Origin: Rhizobium sp. Leaf453
GTDB lineage: Bacteria > Pseudomonadota > Alphaproteobacteria > Rhizobiales > Rhizobiaceae
NCBI RefSeq assembly: GCF_001425605.1
Contig: NZ_LMRG01000001.1
Span: forward strand, 749,597 to 813,596
Length of the DNA: 64,000 bases
Direction of reading: 5' to 3'
Below, piece after piece: positions 18,643 through 26,580 of this stretch. A program made the translations under genes and the position numbers. A model generated the notes under the pieces. It searched no databases and had not been told where the DNA came from. It saw only the letters and a list, made by a program, of their open reading frames with translations. Within the stretch, counting starts at the first letter, position 1. Every line of letters starts with the position of its first letter.

Positions 18643-19602
18643 TTGTCCTTGCCAGCCCTTCTCAAAGGCACCACCCGGCTGCCGGTCGTCGCCGCGCCGC
18701 TTTTCATCATTTCCCACCCGGCGCTGACGCTTGCCCAATGCAAGGCCGGGGTCGTCGGCTCCTTTCCGGCGCTCAACGCCCGGCCGGAAGCACAGCTGGA
18801 CGAATGGCTGGCCGAAATCACCGAAGAGCTTGCCGCCCACAACAGCCGTAACCCCGGCAAACCTGCCGCACCCTTCGCCGTCAACCAGATCGTCCACAAG
18901 TCCAACAAGCGGCTCGAGCATGATCTGATGCTTTGCGTCAAATACAAGGTGCCGATCGTCATTTCATCGCTCGGCGCCGTGCCCGAGGTCAATGCGGCGA
19001 TCCACTCCTATGGCGGTATCGTGCTGCACGATGTCATCAACAACAGGCACGCCAATTCGGCCATCCGCAAGGGTGCCGACGGCCTGATCGCGGTCGCAAC
19101 CGGGGCTGGCGGCCATGCCGGCACACTGTCGCCCTTCGCGCTGATCCAGGAAATCCGCACCTGGTTCGACGGGCCGCTTCTGCTTTCGGGAGCGATCTCC
19201 ACCGGTGGTGCTATCCTTGCGGCCCAGGCGATGGGGGCAGACATGGCCTATATCGGCTCGCCTTTCATCGCCACGACGGAGGCTCGCGCTAGCGACGCCT
19301 ACAAGCAGATGATCGTTGATAGCAGCGCCGGCGATATCGTCTATTCCAACTATTTCACCGGCATCCACGGCAATTACCTGAAGCCGTCGATCGTCGCCGC
19401 CGGCATGGACCCGGAAAACCTGCCGGAAGCCGATCCCTCGAAGATGGATTTCGAAACGGCGACAACCGGCGCCAAGGCATGGAAGGATATCTGGGGCTGC
19501 GGTCAGGGCATCGGCGCCGTCACCGAGATCGCCCCGGTCGCGGCATTGGTCAATCGGCTCGCGGGAGAATATGCAGATGCCCGCCAGCGGCTGGCCCTGT
19601 AA
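18643..19602 (+). CDS. Nitronate monooxygenase / NAD(P)H-dependent flavin oxidoreductase family
   Basis: FMN enzyme of the 2-nitropropane dioxygenase family, 319 residues, with a TIM-barrel fold. Visible features are PVVAAPLFIISHPAL at the N terminus, GAGGHAGTLSPFAL (about 148-161), GAISTGGAILAAQAMGADMAYIGSPF (FMN phosphate region) and the C-terminal GCGQGIGAV. It starts with TTG at 18643; GGGAG 7 nt upstream and MSLPALLKGT support this. Members oxidise nitronates or act as enoyl reductases or quinone reductases, so the substrate is open. The upstream operator shared with fadD hints at lipid or acyl metabolism. Confidence 0.87.
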   Translation: MSLPALLKGTTRLPVVAAPLFIISHPALTLAQCKAGVVGSFPALNARPEAQLDEWLAEITEELAAHNSRNPGKPAAPFAVNQIVHKSNKRLEHDLMLCVKYKVPIVISSLGAVPEVNAAIHSYGGIVLHDVINNRHANSAIRKGADGLIAVATGAGGHAGTLSPFALIQEIRTWFDGPLLLSGAISTGGAILAAQAMGADMAYIGSPFIATTEARASDAYKQMIVDSSAGDIVYSNYFTGIHGNYLKPSIVAAGMDPENLPEADPSKMDFETATTGAKAWKDIWGCGQGIGAVTEIAPVAALVNRLAGEYADARQRLAL

Positions 19603-19727
19603 AACAAGGCACTGGGAATTGTCCCGCGCTTTTTTCCCAAACTGAAAACTGATGGCTTGAAATCCCGTCGGTTTGCAGGTATCAGCCCCTCACACATCGT
19701 TCTGCAGCCAATGCGGAACGGATGCGG

Positions 19728-19803
19728 GCCGCTTTAGCTCAGTTGGTAGAGCACGTCATTCGTAATGACGGGGTCACGTGTTCGAGTCACGTAAGCGGCA
19801 CCA
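19728..19803 (+). tRNA. tRNA-Thr (anticodon CGT)
   Basis: Cloverleaf is complete: acceptor GCCGCTT pairs with AAGCGGC, D arm TAGCTCAGTTGGTAGAGCA, anticodon stem CGTCA/TGACG with loop TTCGTAA giving anticodon CGT, and T arm ACGTG-TTCGAGT-CACGT. CCA is encoded. It reads ACG threonine codons. Confidence 0.97.
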
Positions 19804-19925
19804 TTTCTTCACCACAGCTTGCTTTTCATGGTCTCCGCACCCCAAGCGTGGTCGCACCAAACCGTCTCGGGACTGATCCAACCAATCCAAGCGACTTCAT
19901 TTTGCGTCCAGGCTTCGGGCAGCAA

Positions 19926-20087
19926 TTACCCGAATCGTTCCACCAGAAAATCAGGCGGCGCAACAGTGCCGGTCAGCCGCCCGGTCTTCGCGAGACTGGT
20001 TGGCGATCCGTCGACCAGCGATCCGATGACCATGAAACTAACGGCGACAAGAAATCCGAATGCGACATAGGAGAGCTTCTCAAGCAT
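19926..20087 (-). CDS. Small single-pass membrane protein (53 residues)
   Basis: A short frame with an excellent ribosome-binding site (AGGAG, 8 nt before ATG). The product begins MLEKLSYVAFGFLVAVSF and has one hydrophobic helix (about residues 7-25) followed by a polar tail ending DFLVERFG. It lies between tRNA-Thr and the DUF992 gene. I recognise no family. The signal and start site support a real gene, but the length makes chance possible. Confidence 0.55.
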   Translation of the reverse strand: MLEKLSYVAFGFLVAVSFMVIGSLVDGSPTSLAKTGRLTGTVAPPDFLVERFG

Positions 20088-20225
20088 GGGACAAACTCCT
20101 GTTTCGGTTTCGGCTGAACACCGATGCCCGTCAAAAGTTCCATACGTTTTGCTGAAATAAAAAATTCAGTGCCGCGCGCGAAAAGGCGGTCACAATTCCT
20201 GCCCGTGGAAGCGTCATGGGGAGGC

Positions 20226-20256
20226 AGCCCCTCCGCCACCGAGGCGGAAGGGCTGG
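20226..20256. other. Hairpin downstream of the DUF992 gene
   Basis: AGCCCCTCCGCC and GGCGGAAGGGCT can pair around an ACCGA loop with a small mismatch. It lies a few bases past the DUF992 stop; no clear T tract follows on the minus strand, so termination is uncertain. Confidence 0.4.
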
Positions 20257-20262
20257 GCTGTG

Positions 20263-20796
20263 TCAGTTGACAGAAGTCAGCGTCATCGACGCGCCGCCGG
20301 CCGCGACGTTGAGGCCGATCTGGCCAGTGACACTGATGGTCTGGAGGTGGATCGAACCGGACGTACCGCCAACCAAGACATTGGCGCCGATACCGGCACC
20401 GACGGTCGCTTCAGCACTGGCGCCCTGATAAAGGCCGCTCAGCGAGCCCTGATGATATCCAGCGGTCGGCGCGAGCACCGCCCAGACCAGCTTGCTCTTC
20501 GTGGTGAAGCCCAGATCGACGCCCATCTTGCGGATCGCGCCACTATAATGATCCGTGCGTTCGGCGCCCACCGTCGAACGGAAGGTGCAATCCGCTTCCC
20601 TGGCCGAGCCAAGCACATAGCCCACACCGCCGCCGATTTCGCAGGTCAGGTAGCCGATCTTCACGCCACCGCGAACGTCGGATTCTTCATAGGCCGGCGC
20701 CGGAGCGCCCTCGACCGGATCGGCAGCCATGACGGCCGACGATCCGCCTGCCAGCAGCGAGGCCGCGGTGAATGCCAGAGCACACATATTCTTCAT
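20263..20796 (-). CDS. DUF992 domain protein, exported
   Basis: A 177-residue secreted or periplasmic protein. The N terminus MKNMCALAFTAASLLAGGSSAVMAADP is a Sec signal peptide. The mature domain has the DUF992 pattern: VKIGYLTCEIGGGVGYVLGSAREADCTF with two cysteines, then YSGAIRKMGVDLGFT and a Gly-rich C terminus. The family is widespread in Rhizobiales and has no known function. The Cys pair may form a disulfide in the periplasm. Confidence 0.85.
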   Translation of the reverse strand: MKNMCALAFTAASLLAGGSSAVMAADPVEGAPAPAYEESDVRGGVKIGYLTCEIGGGVGYVLGSAREADCTFRSTVGAERTDHYSGAIRKMGVDLGFTTKSKLVWAVLAPTAGYHQGSLSGLYQGASAEATVGAGIGANVLVGGTSGSIHLQTISVTGQIGLNVAAGGASMTLTSVN

Positions 20797-21145
20797 GTCA
20801 TTTTCCTTTTAAAACCGTGACCGTGCATGCGGTCGGTGGTCCACCGACACATTGACCGGCGGGGAGTGGACGATGTAACGGAAGCTTCCGACCAACGCCC
20901 CTGACCCGGTGGCTGCCCCACCCAAAACGCGCGGAGAAGCAGACCGTTCCACAGTTCAACTGCCATTGGGACATTTCGAAGGCACTGCATCCGGCGGCCA
21001 TGCCGGTCCACGGCCTATCGCCTGCGCGGCGGCCTATCCGCAACACATGGATTCGTCCCGTGGCATGGCCTCCAGCCACGGGCAAGCGATTCACCCTAGC
21101 CTGTCCCCTCACCGGCATGATGCCGGATCGTGAAAGGACAATGAT
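20797..21145. other. 349-base gap with one perfect palindrome
   Basis: No credible gene is seen. GTCGGTGG (20832-20839) and CCACCGAC (20841-20848) form a perfect inverted repeat with a 1-nt centre, about 40 bp upstream of the DUF992 start, a plausible operator position. The rest is ordinary GC-rich sequence. Confidence 0.4.
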
Positions 21146-21307
21146 ATGTCGAACACCGTGGAATACGCCCCCAACTCCCAAGAAGCGGCCATTGCCCTGT
21201 TCCTGCAGGATGACAATGGCGACAAGCTGACCGACATTCTCGTCGATGCGCTCGACGAAGCCTTCCGGATCCTGCGCGACGAAATCTCGTCCTACCCGCT
21301 GAACTAG
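21146..21307 (+). CDS. Small acidic protein of unknown function (53 residues)
   Basis: ATG is preceded by AAAGGA at 7 nt. The product starts MSNTVEYAPNSQEAAIALF and continues with an acidic, probably helical segment containing LVDALDEAFRILRDEISS. No family is recognised. A hairpin with an 8-bp stem follows the stop. The frame, start site and downstream hairpin together make it a likely real gene that standard length filters would miss. Confidence 0.6.
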   Translation: MSNTVEYAPNSQEAAIALFLQDDNGDKLTDILVDALDEAFRILRDEISSYPLN

Positions 21308-21333
21308 GCATCCATCCCTCGTTCGCCATATCG

Positions 21334-21359
21334 TGCCTGCCTGTTTGAGACGGCAGGCA
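21334..21359 (+). terminator. Hairpin after the 53-residue gene
   Basis: TGCCTGCC (21334-21341) and GGCAGGCA (21352-21359) form an 8-bp perfect stem; the following TTATCATT is only weakly T-rich. Probably a terminator. Confidence 0.55.
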
Positions 21360-21604
21360 TTATCATTCGGCTTCGATCGCAAAAACGAGGCCACGTGTCG
21401 CTTCCCCGTCAAAAACTGTCATCAATCCGCGCTATGATGATCGCATCGGTGTAACACCCGACAGCGCTGGATTTCCGCCCGAAAAGACGCATGTCAATGC
21501 GCTCGGCGCCCGCCAAAACATGGTTAATTTTTTAACTATTTCTGGCCTATCAGCGGAACAGATGCGGCGGTTGCGCCGTTGATGCGAAAACGGGAGGACC
21601 TTCG

Positions 21605-21793
21605 ATGATCTTCAATCTGCTCAATACCAGACGCGAAGAAACGACCGACACCGGCACCTTTGCCGACGGCATTTTCGACCTTTCCGAAATCGAGATCAAG
21701 ACAGCGCCGCGCCGCCTGCGCGGCCACATCGCCCATCAGCGCGATTATGGCAGCGACCGGACGGTCGCACAGTTGCCCGCCGGCTTCGCCTGA
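21605..21793 (+). CDS. Small protein of unknown function (62 residues)
   Basis: ATG has GGGAGG placed 7 nt upstream, which is strong. The product starts MIFNLLNTRREETTDTGTF and contains FDLSEIEIKTAPRRLRG. No membrane helix and no family recognised. It is convergent with allE, ending 45 bases before it. The 297-base gap before it contains an AT-rich patch (GGTTAATTTTTTAACT) that could be its promoter. Confidence 0.5.
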   Translation: MIFNLLNTRREETTDTGTFADGIFDLSEIEIKTAPRRLRGHIAHQRDYGSDRTVAQLPAGFA

Positions 21794-21838
21794 GGCAGCT
21801 CCGGCACGGCAGACAGCGAGACCATGTTGAAGCAGCGC

Positions 21839-22666
21839 TCAGGCGCGCGGCTTCAGCTTCATGTGACGATTGACGTCCTTGTAGAGCAAATAGCGGAATT
21901 TGCCCGGACCGCCGGCATAGCAGGCCTGCGGGCAGAAGGCGCGCAGCCACATGTAATCGCCCGCCTCGACCTCCACCCAGTCCTGATTGAGCCGGTAGAC
22001 CGCCTTGCCTTCCAGCACGTAGAGCCCGTGTTCCATGACATGGGTTTCGGCGAAGGGGATGATGGCGCCCGGCTCGAAAGTGACAATGGTCACATGCATG
22101 TCGTGGCGCAGGTCGTTGGGATCGACGAACCGGGTCGTCGCCCACTTCCCTTCCGTACCGGCCATCGGTGACGGGGCGATATCGGCTTCGTTAAGGAAGA
22201 GCGGTGTCGGATGGTCTAGGCCGTCGACAGCTTCGTAGGCCTTGCGGATCCAGTGGAAGCGGACCGTCTCTTTGCTGGTGTTGCGCACGGACCAGTTGCT
22301 CGCCGGCGGAATGAAGGCATAGCCGCCCGGGGTCATCTGATGGGTCTCACCGTCCATTGTCACCGTCAATTGGCCTTCGACGATGAACAGCACGCCCTCG
22401 GCGCCCGCATCAAGCTCCGGCCGGTCACTGCCGCCACCGGGTGCCACTTCCATGATGTATTGCGAGAAGGTCTCTGCGAAGCCGGAAAGCGGCCGCGACA
22501 GGATCCACAGACGTGTCTTGTCCCAGAATGGCAGGAAGCTGGTAACGATGTCCATCATCACGCCCTTCGGGATGACGGCATAGGCTTCGGTGAAGACGGC
22601 GCGGTCGGTCAGCAACTGCGTCTGCGGCGGGTTGCCGCCCGTTGGAGCGTAATAGGTGCGGTTCAT
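21839..22666 (-). CDS. allE: (S)-ureidoglycine aminohydrolase, bicupin
   Basis: Releases ammonia from ureidoglycine in purine (allantoin) breakdown. About 275 residues with two cupin domains: the first around GAEGVLFIVEGQLTVTMDGE, the second around PFAETHVMEHGLYVLEGKAV, whose His/Glu residues would bind Mn2+. The start at 22666 (MNRTYYAPTGGNPPQT) was chosen because GGGA is 6 nt upstream; an ATG two codons earlier is also possible. No other allantoin genes lie nearby. It is divergent from the MOSC gene. Confidence 0.86.
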   Translation of the reverse strand: MNRTYYAPTGGNPPQTQLLTDRAVFTEAYAVIPKGVMMDIVTSFLPFWDKTRLWILSRPLSGFAETFSQYIMEVAPGGGSDRPELDAGAEGVLFIVEGQLTVTMDGETHQMTPGGYAFIPPASNWSVRNTSKETVRFHWIRKAYEAVDGLDHPTPLFLNEADIAPSPMAGTEGKWATTRFVDPNDLRHDMHVTIVTFEPGAIIPFAETHVMEHGLYVLEGKAVYRLNQDWVEVEAGDYMWLRAFCPQACYAGGPGKFRYLLYKDVNRHMKLKPRA

Positions 22667-22898
22667 CTGCATTCCCGGATTTTCGAATAATTTGCCTCGC
22701 GGCGGCGGAATTGCCGCGCGGCCTTGAGAAATCATTAGCGCAACCCGGCGCGCAGATCACGCGGCAATTCCCTTGCGTTTCCGGATTCAGTTTCGCCTAT
22801 TGCGAGGAAATCGGCCGTTTGTTTCCCATCGGATGCCTGTTGTGTTCGCTGACGAACACCACCAATGTTGGAACCACGAAACAGCAGGGCAGGTTTTC

Positions 22899-23633
22899 AT
22901 GGCGGAACGGTGGGGCACGGTCCTTGAACTCTGGCGATATCCGGTGAGCTCATTGCGAGGTGAACGGATCAGCAGTGTGCAGTTGGACTCCCACGGCGTC
23001 GCATGCGATCGCGGCTGGGGTCTGGCAGACGCCGACGGGAACGTGGCGGCACCAGAGAGCGAACGGCGCTGGCGGTTCGTACCGGACATGCTGGCCCGCG
23101 TCGGTGACAACGGCTTGGAGATCAATATCGATGGTGCCGCCTGGCTGCCAGCTCCTTCCGATCTCGCCGATGCTGCCGCCTCCACTCGCGCGGGGTTCCC
23201 TGTCAGCTTCCGTCCACTGTCGCACACGTCCGGGACCGCGACGGTGACACAACTGGCGCCGCGCTATGATCGCGGGCATCTTCACATCCTGACGACCGCT
23301 TCCCTGCGGGCGCTGGCGGATTTGCTGCCACCACAATCCATGGTCGATGTCAGGCGGTTCCGCCCGAATATCGTTGTCGATATGGAAGAGAATGAGCCGG
23401 GCTTTCCCGATCGGCAACTGATCGGCAGGACGTTGCGGATCGGCAATGCCGTGGTTGCGATCAACGAACCCTGCGAACGCTGCAGTTTCACGGCGCTTGC
23501 GCAGGGCGACCTGCCCTTTGCCAAGGAGGTGATGCACGCGATCGCGCGCCATGGTGGCGGCGGTTTCGGCGTCTTGGCAACCGTTATCGAGGCTGCGGAA
23601 ATCCACCAGGGCGATCCGGTCAGTCTTACTTGA
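22899..23633 (+). CDS. MOSC domain protein (YcbX-like)
   Basis: About 244 residues. An N-terminal beta-barrel domain (WGTVLELWRYPVSSLRGE) precedes a MOSC domain, with VRRFRPNIVVDM and the characteristic cysteine motif NEPCERCSFTAL near the C terminus. MOSC proteins bind the molybdenum cofactor or transfer sulfur; YcbX and mARC relatives reduce N-hydroxylated compounds. The ATG at 22899 fits the domain start and has GGCAGG 5 nt upstream. Its stop overlaps the convergent AI-2E-family gene by 8 bp. Confidence 0.85.
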   Translation: MAERWGTVLELWRYPVSSLRGERISSVQLDSHGVACDRGWGLADADGNVAAPESERRWRFVPDMLARVGDNGLEINIDGAAWLPAPSDLADAAASTRAGFPVSFRPLSHTSGTATVTQLAPRYDRGHLHILTTASLRALADLLPPQSMVDVRRFRPNIVVDMEENEPGFPDRQLIGRTLRIGNAVVAINEPCERCSFTALAQGDLPFAKEVMHAIARHGGGGFGVLATVIEAAEIHQGDPVSLT

Positions 23634-24843
23634 TGATCCGGCCGGGAGGCACCGGCTGCGAGGTAACCTCGCGCAGCCATTCGCGCCAGATGGATACCAG
23701 CAGCGCCATCAGAACCGGCCCGACGAAGAGGCCGAGGAACCCCATGGTCTTCACGCCGCCCACCAACCCGAAGAACGTGGGCAGGAAGGGCAGCTTGATC
23801 GGGCCGCCGACGAGACGGGGCCGCAAGGTCTTGTCGACAATAAACAGCTCGATCGTACCCCATGCAAACAGCGCCACACCGGCAAAGACCGAGCCACTGG
23901 CGACCAGATAGACGGATACCAGCGTGAAGCAGAGCGGCGCGCCGCCCGGGACCAGCGCCATGATGCCGGTGATGATGCCGAGCGTGACGGGCGACGGAAC
24001 CCCGGCCATCCAGTAGGCGATGCCGAGAACGATGCCTTCCCCGATAGCGATGACGCCCATGCCGGTGACAGTCGAGCTAATAGTCAGCGGCACGATGCGC
24101 GAGACGCGCTCCCAGCGCATCGGCAGGATGCGTTCGCCGAGCTTGTCGAGCTGTTCCACCAGCCTCTCGCCGTCACGGTAGACGAAGAAAAGGGTGATCA
24201 GCATGAACAGCAGCGTCAGCAAGGACTGAAAGGCGGATGCGCCGACAACGAGCACGCCGCGATAGATATTGCCGATATTGGAGCCGCTGACGAGCTGGAC
24301 GAGTTCGCCCAGCGCGCCGGGATGGCCGATATATTTCGCCCATTGTTCGCCTAACCAGATTCCAGCGACCGGGATCTGCGTCAGCCAGGCGGGCACGACG
24401 GCGCCAGTGGCATTCGTCTCGATCGTCCAGACAACCCAGCTGCGGACCTCATCAACCGCATAGACGGCTGCGAGCGAAATCGGTGCGACGATGAAGGAAA
24501 TGACAGCAACGATGGCGATCGTCGCGCCCAGCGTGCGATTGCCGCCGATGGCGGCCAGCATGCGCCGGTAGATCGGCCAACTGGCGAAACCGATGACCAG
24601 CGCCGCAAGCACTGGTACGAGGAAACCATGGAAGAAGTAGACACCGGCAAGCAGGACGAAAACGAGCAACCAGCGCGCAGCAGAAATCGGCCCGACGAGC
24701 GCCGAACGCTCATAGGCAGGACGACCGAAAAGCCGCGGTTCCTGCGGCAACTCTTCCCGTTCTCGATTGCTCAACTGCAAAAACATCTCCTCCCGCGGGC
24801 GCAGGATGACAGCAAAAGCCGCCCCGCACCAGCGTGTTTCCAT
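23626..24843 (-). CDS. AI-2E family (PF01594) transporter
   Basis: Inner-membrane protein of about 405 residues with 7-8 hydrophobic segments, e.g. WLLVFVLLAGVYFFHGFLV near the N terminus and the paired C-terminal helices around GIITGIMALVPGGAPL, which is the family hallmark. Family members include TqsA and Na+/H+ antiporters, so the substrate is unknown. An internal ATG at 24786 (MFLQLSNREREEL) is an alternative start, though its GGAGG is very close. It overlaps the MOSC gene end. Confidence 0.88.
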   Translation of the reverse strand: METRWCGAAFAVILRPREEMFLQLSNREREELPQEPRLFGRPAYERSALVGPISAARWLLVFVLLAGVYFFHGFLVPVLAALVIGFASWPIYRRMLAAIGGNRTLGATIAIVAVISFIVAPISLAAVYAVDEVRSWVVWTIETNATGAVVPAWLTQIPVAGIWLGEQWAKYIGHPGALGELVQLVSGSNIGNIYRGVLVVGASAFQSLLTLLFMLITLFFVYRDGERLVEQLDKLGERILPMRWERVSRIVPLTISSTVTGMGVIAIGEGIVLGIAYWMAGVPSPVTLGIITGIMALVPGGAPLCFTLVSVYLVASGSVFAGVALFAWGTIELFIVDKTLRPRLVGGPIKLPFLPTFFGLVGGVKTMGFLGLFVGPVLMALLVSIWREWLREVTSQPVPPGRIIK

Positions 24844-24967
24844 TTGTTGCCGCCCTGTGGCGAAACATGCGCCTACGTAAGTATGACCGCATCGTCAACA
24901 CAAGGGAATGACAACCGCATTTCACGGTAAGAAAAGGCTTCAAGAGCAGGTGGCCTGCCTGAAGATA

Positions 24968-26185
24968 TCAGGCGGCGCGCACGGCCCGCGACCGGTCGAG
25001 GAAGACGGACGACAGGAAAATGCCAATCCCGGCAACCGACATCATCGCGCCGACCAGACCCGTCGATGTCCAGCCATAGCCTGCAGCGATCGACAGGCCG
25101 CCAAGCCAGGCACCGAGCGCGTTCGCCAGATTGAAGGCGGAATGGCTGAGCGCCGCAGCCAGCGTCTGTGCTTCTCCGGACACATTGATCAAACGCATCT
25201 GGACGCCGGGAACAACGGCGAAACCGCCGCCGATCAGGAGCACGTTGATGACAGCCATCCATGGCGTGTTCATGGTGAAATAGAACATGACATAGGCGAC
25301 GAGATTGAAGACGAGGGCAATGCCGATCGACGACATCAGCGACCAGTCTGCCAGCCGCGAGCCGACGATATTGCCGAGGATCATGCCGGCGCCGAAGACG
25401 GAGAGCATCACGGGCACCGTGCCGAGCGAGACGCCAGCCACTTCCGTCAAGGCAGGAGTGATGTAGCTGAAAACAGCGAACATGCCGCCGCAGCCGATGG
25501 CGCAGATGCCGAGCGTCAGCCAGACCTGCGCCTTGCCGAGCGCACCGAGTTCCGTCAAGGGCGAGGCTGCCGGATTGGTGCGGTCACGCGGCACATAGAA
25601 CCATGTCAGCACGACGGTGAGCATGCTGATCGCTCCAACGATACCGAAGGCGGCACGCCAGCCGAGCGCCTGACCGAACCAGGCGGCAAGCGGCGTTCCG
25701 AGCAGTGTTGCGACCGTCAGACCCATCATGACGCGGCCGATGGCGCGCGCCTTCTGGTGCGGGGCGGCCATATTGGCCGCGACCAGCGCCGCGACGCCGA
25801 AAAAGGCACCGTGCGGAAGACCGGCGAGAAAACGCGCCGCCACCAGAAGATTGAAGCTGCCGGCTACCGCGCTGGCGAGATTGCCGATCGCAAACAGGCT
25901 CATCAGCAACAGCAAAACATTGTGACGCGACGACTTTGCAGCGAGCACAGCCAGAAGCGGTGCACCGACAACGACGCCGAGTGCATAGGCGCTGATCACG
26001 TGACCGGCATAGGGAACGGAGACAGCCATATCGTCGGCGACCTGCGGCAGCAGCCCCATGATGGCGAACTCGCCGGTACCAATTCCGAAGCCGCCGACGG
26101 CGAGAGCAAATTCGGCACTTGAGAGACCACCCCAACGGGCGACCGGAGCGGGGGAAAGGACGTTATCAGCCATAGAATGATCCAT
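24968..26185 (-). CDS. MFS transporter, DHA1/AraJ-like
   Basis: A 405-residue major facilitator with 12 predicted membrane helices. The first helix region GGFGIGTGEFAIMGLLPQVA and the loop ARAIGRVMMGLTVATLLGTPL are typical of the DHA1 sugar/drug efflux group (AraJ, YdhP). The exported compound cannot be predicted. It is divergent from fadD across a gap of about 395 bases. Confidence 0.88.
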   Translation of the reverse strand: MDHSMADNVLSPAPVARWGGLSSAEFALAVGGFGIGTGEFAIMGLLPQVADDMAVSVPYAGHVISAYALGVVVGAPLLAVLAAKSSRHNVLLLLMSLFAIGNLASAVAGSFNLLVAARFLAGLPHGAFFGVAALVAANMAAPHQKARAIGRVMMGLTVATLLGTPLAAWFGQALGWRAAFGIVGAISMLTVVLTWFYVPRDRTNPAASPLTELGALGKAQVWLTLGICAIGCGGMFAVFSYITPALTEVAGVSLGTVPVMLSVFGAGMILGNIVGSRLADWSLMSSIGIALVFNLVAYVMFYFTMNTPWMAVINVLLIGGGFAVVPGVQMRLINVSGEAQTLAAALSHSAFNLANALGAWLGGLSIAAGYGWTSTGLVGAMMSVAGIGIFLSSVFLDRSRAVRAA

Positions 26186-26359
26186 CGGCAGCCTTGCGGC
26201 GCAAATTGTTTGGTCTTGAAAAGGAGGGCCGGAAGGGCTTGGGAGGAACGAGCCGGCCTATTGCACTGCAATATACCGTTTTGCCCCGGCGCGCAAAGCA
26301 ATTGCTGCGCCACCATCCCGAGAAATCTGGCCGTCGCTGCTATCGATTTGGACTTTTAA

Positions 26360-26377
26360 TTGACGTTTACGTTAAAG
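26360..26377. promoter_or_regulatory. Operator-like motif upstream of fadD
   Basis: TTGACGTTTACGTTAAAG closely matches, in opposite orientation, the motif before the nitronate monooxygenase gene. It also provides a possible -35 (TTGACG) with an AT-rich TATATAG further on. The long leader up to 26580 and the other side toward the MFS gene show no additional gene. Confidence 0.5.
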
Positions 26378-26580
26378 TTATATAGTTGCGAATGAGCTTG
26401 ATGGGGCATGGCAAAAGCCTCATCTTGAATCGACGGAAGAATCTGGAGGGATTGTTTCGCGATATGCATAGCTTCGATAGCCGAAAGGCTTTGGATAGGA
26501 TGCGCGAATAAAATGAGGCGAAGCGAGCGGATGCACGACGCTTGCAAGCTTCCAAGACAGGCAGCATGAGGGAGAGAGAC

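Noticed and set aside
19728-19803. An integrated element at the tRNA-Thr gene
   Set aside because: No integrase, no repeated tRNA 3' end and no composition shift next to the tRNA in this window.
19973-20239. An 88-codon frame overlapping the 53-residue membrane protein gene
   Set aside because: It overlaps the better supported small gene in another phase and has no translation signal.
20909-21133. Small frames in the DUF992 upstream region
   Set aside because: No ribosome-binding site and low-complexity translated products; no support beyond being open.
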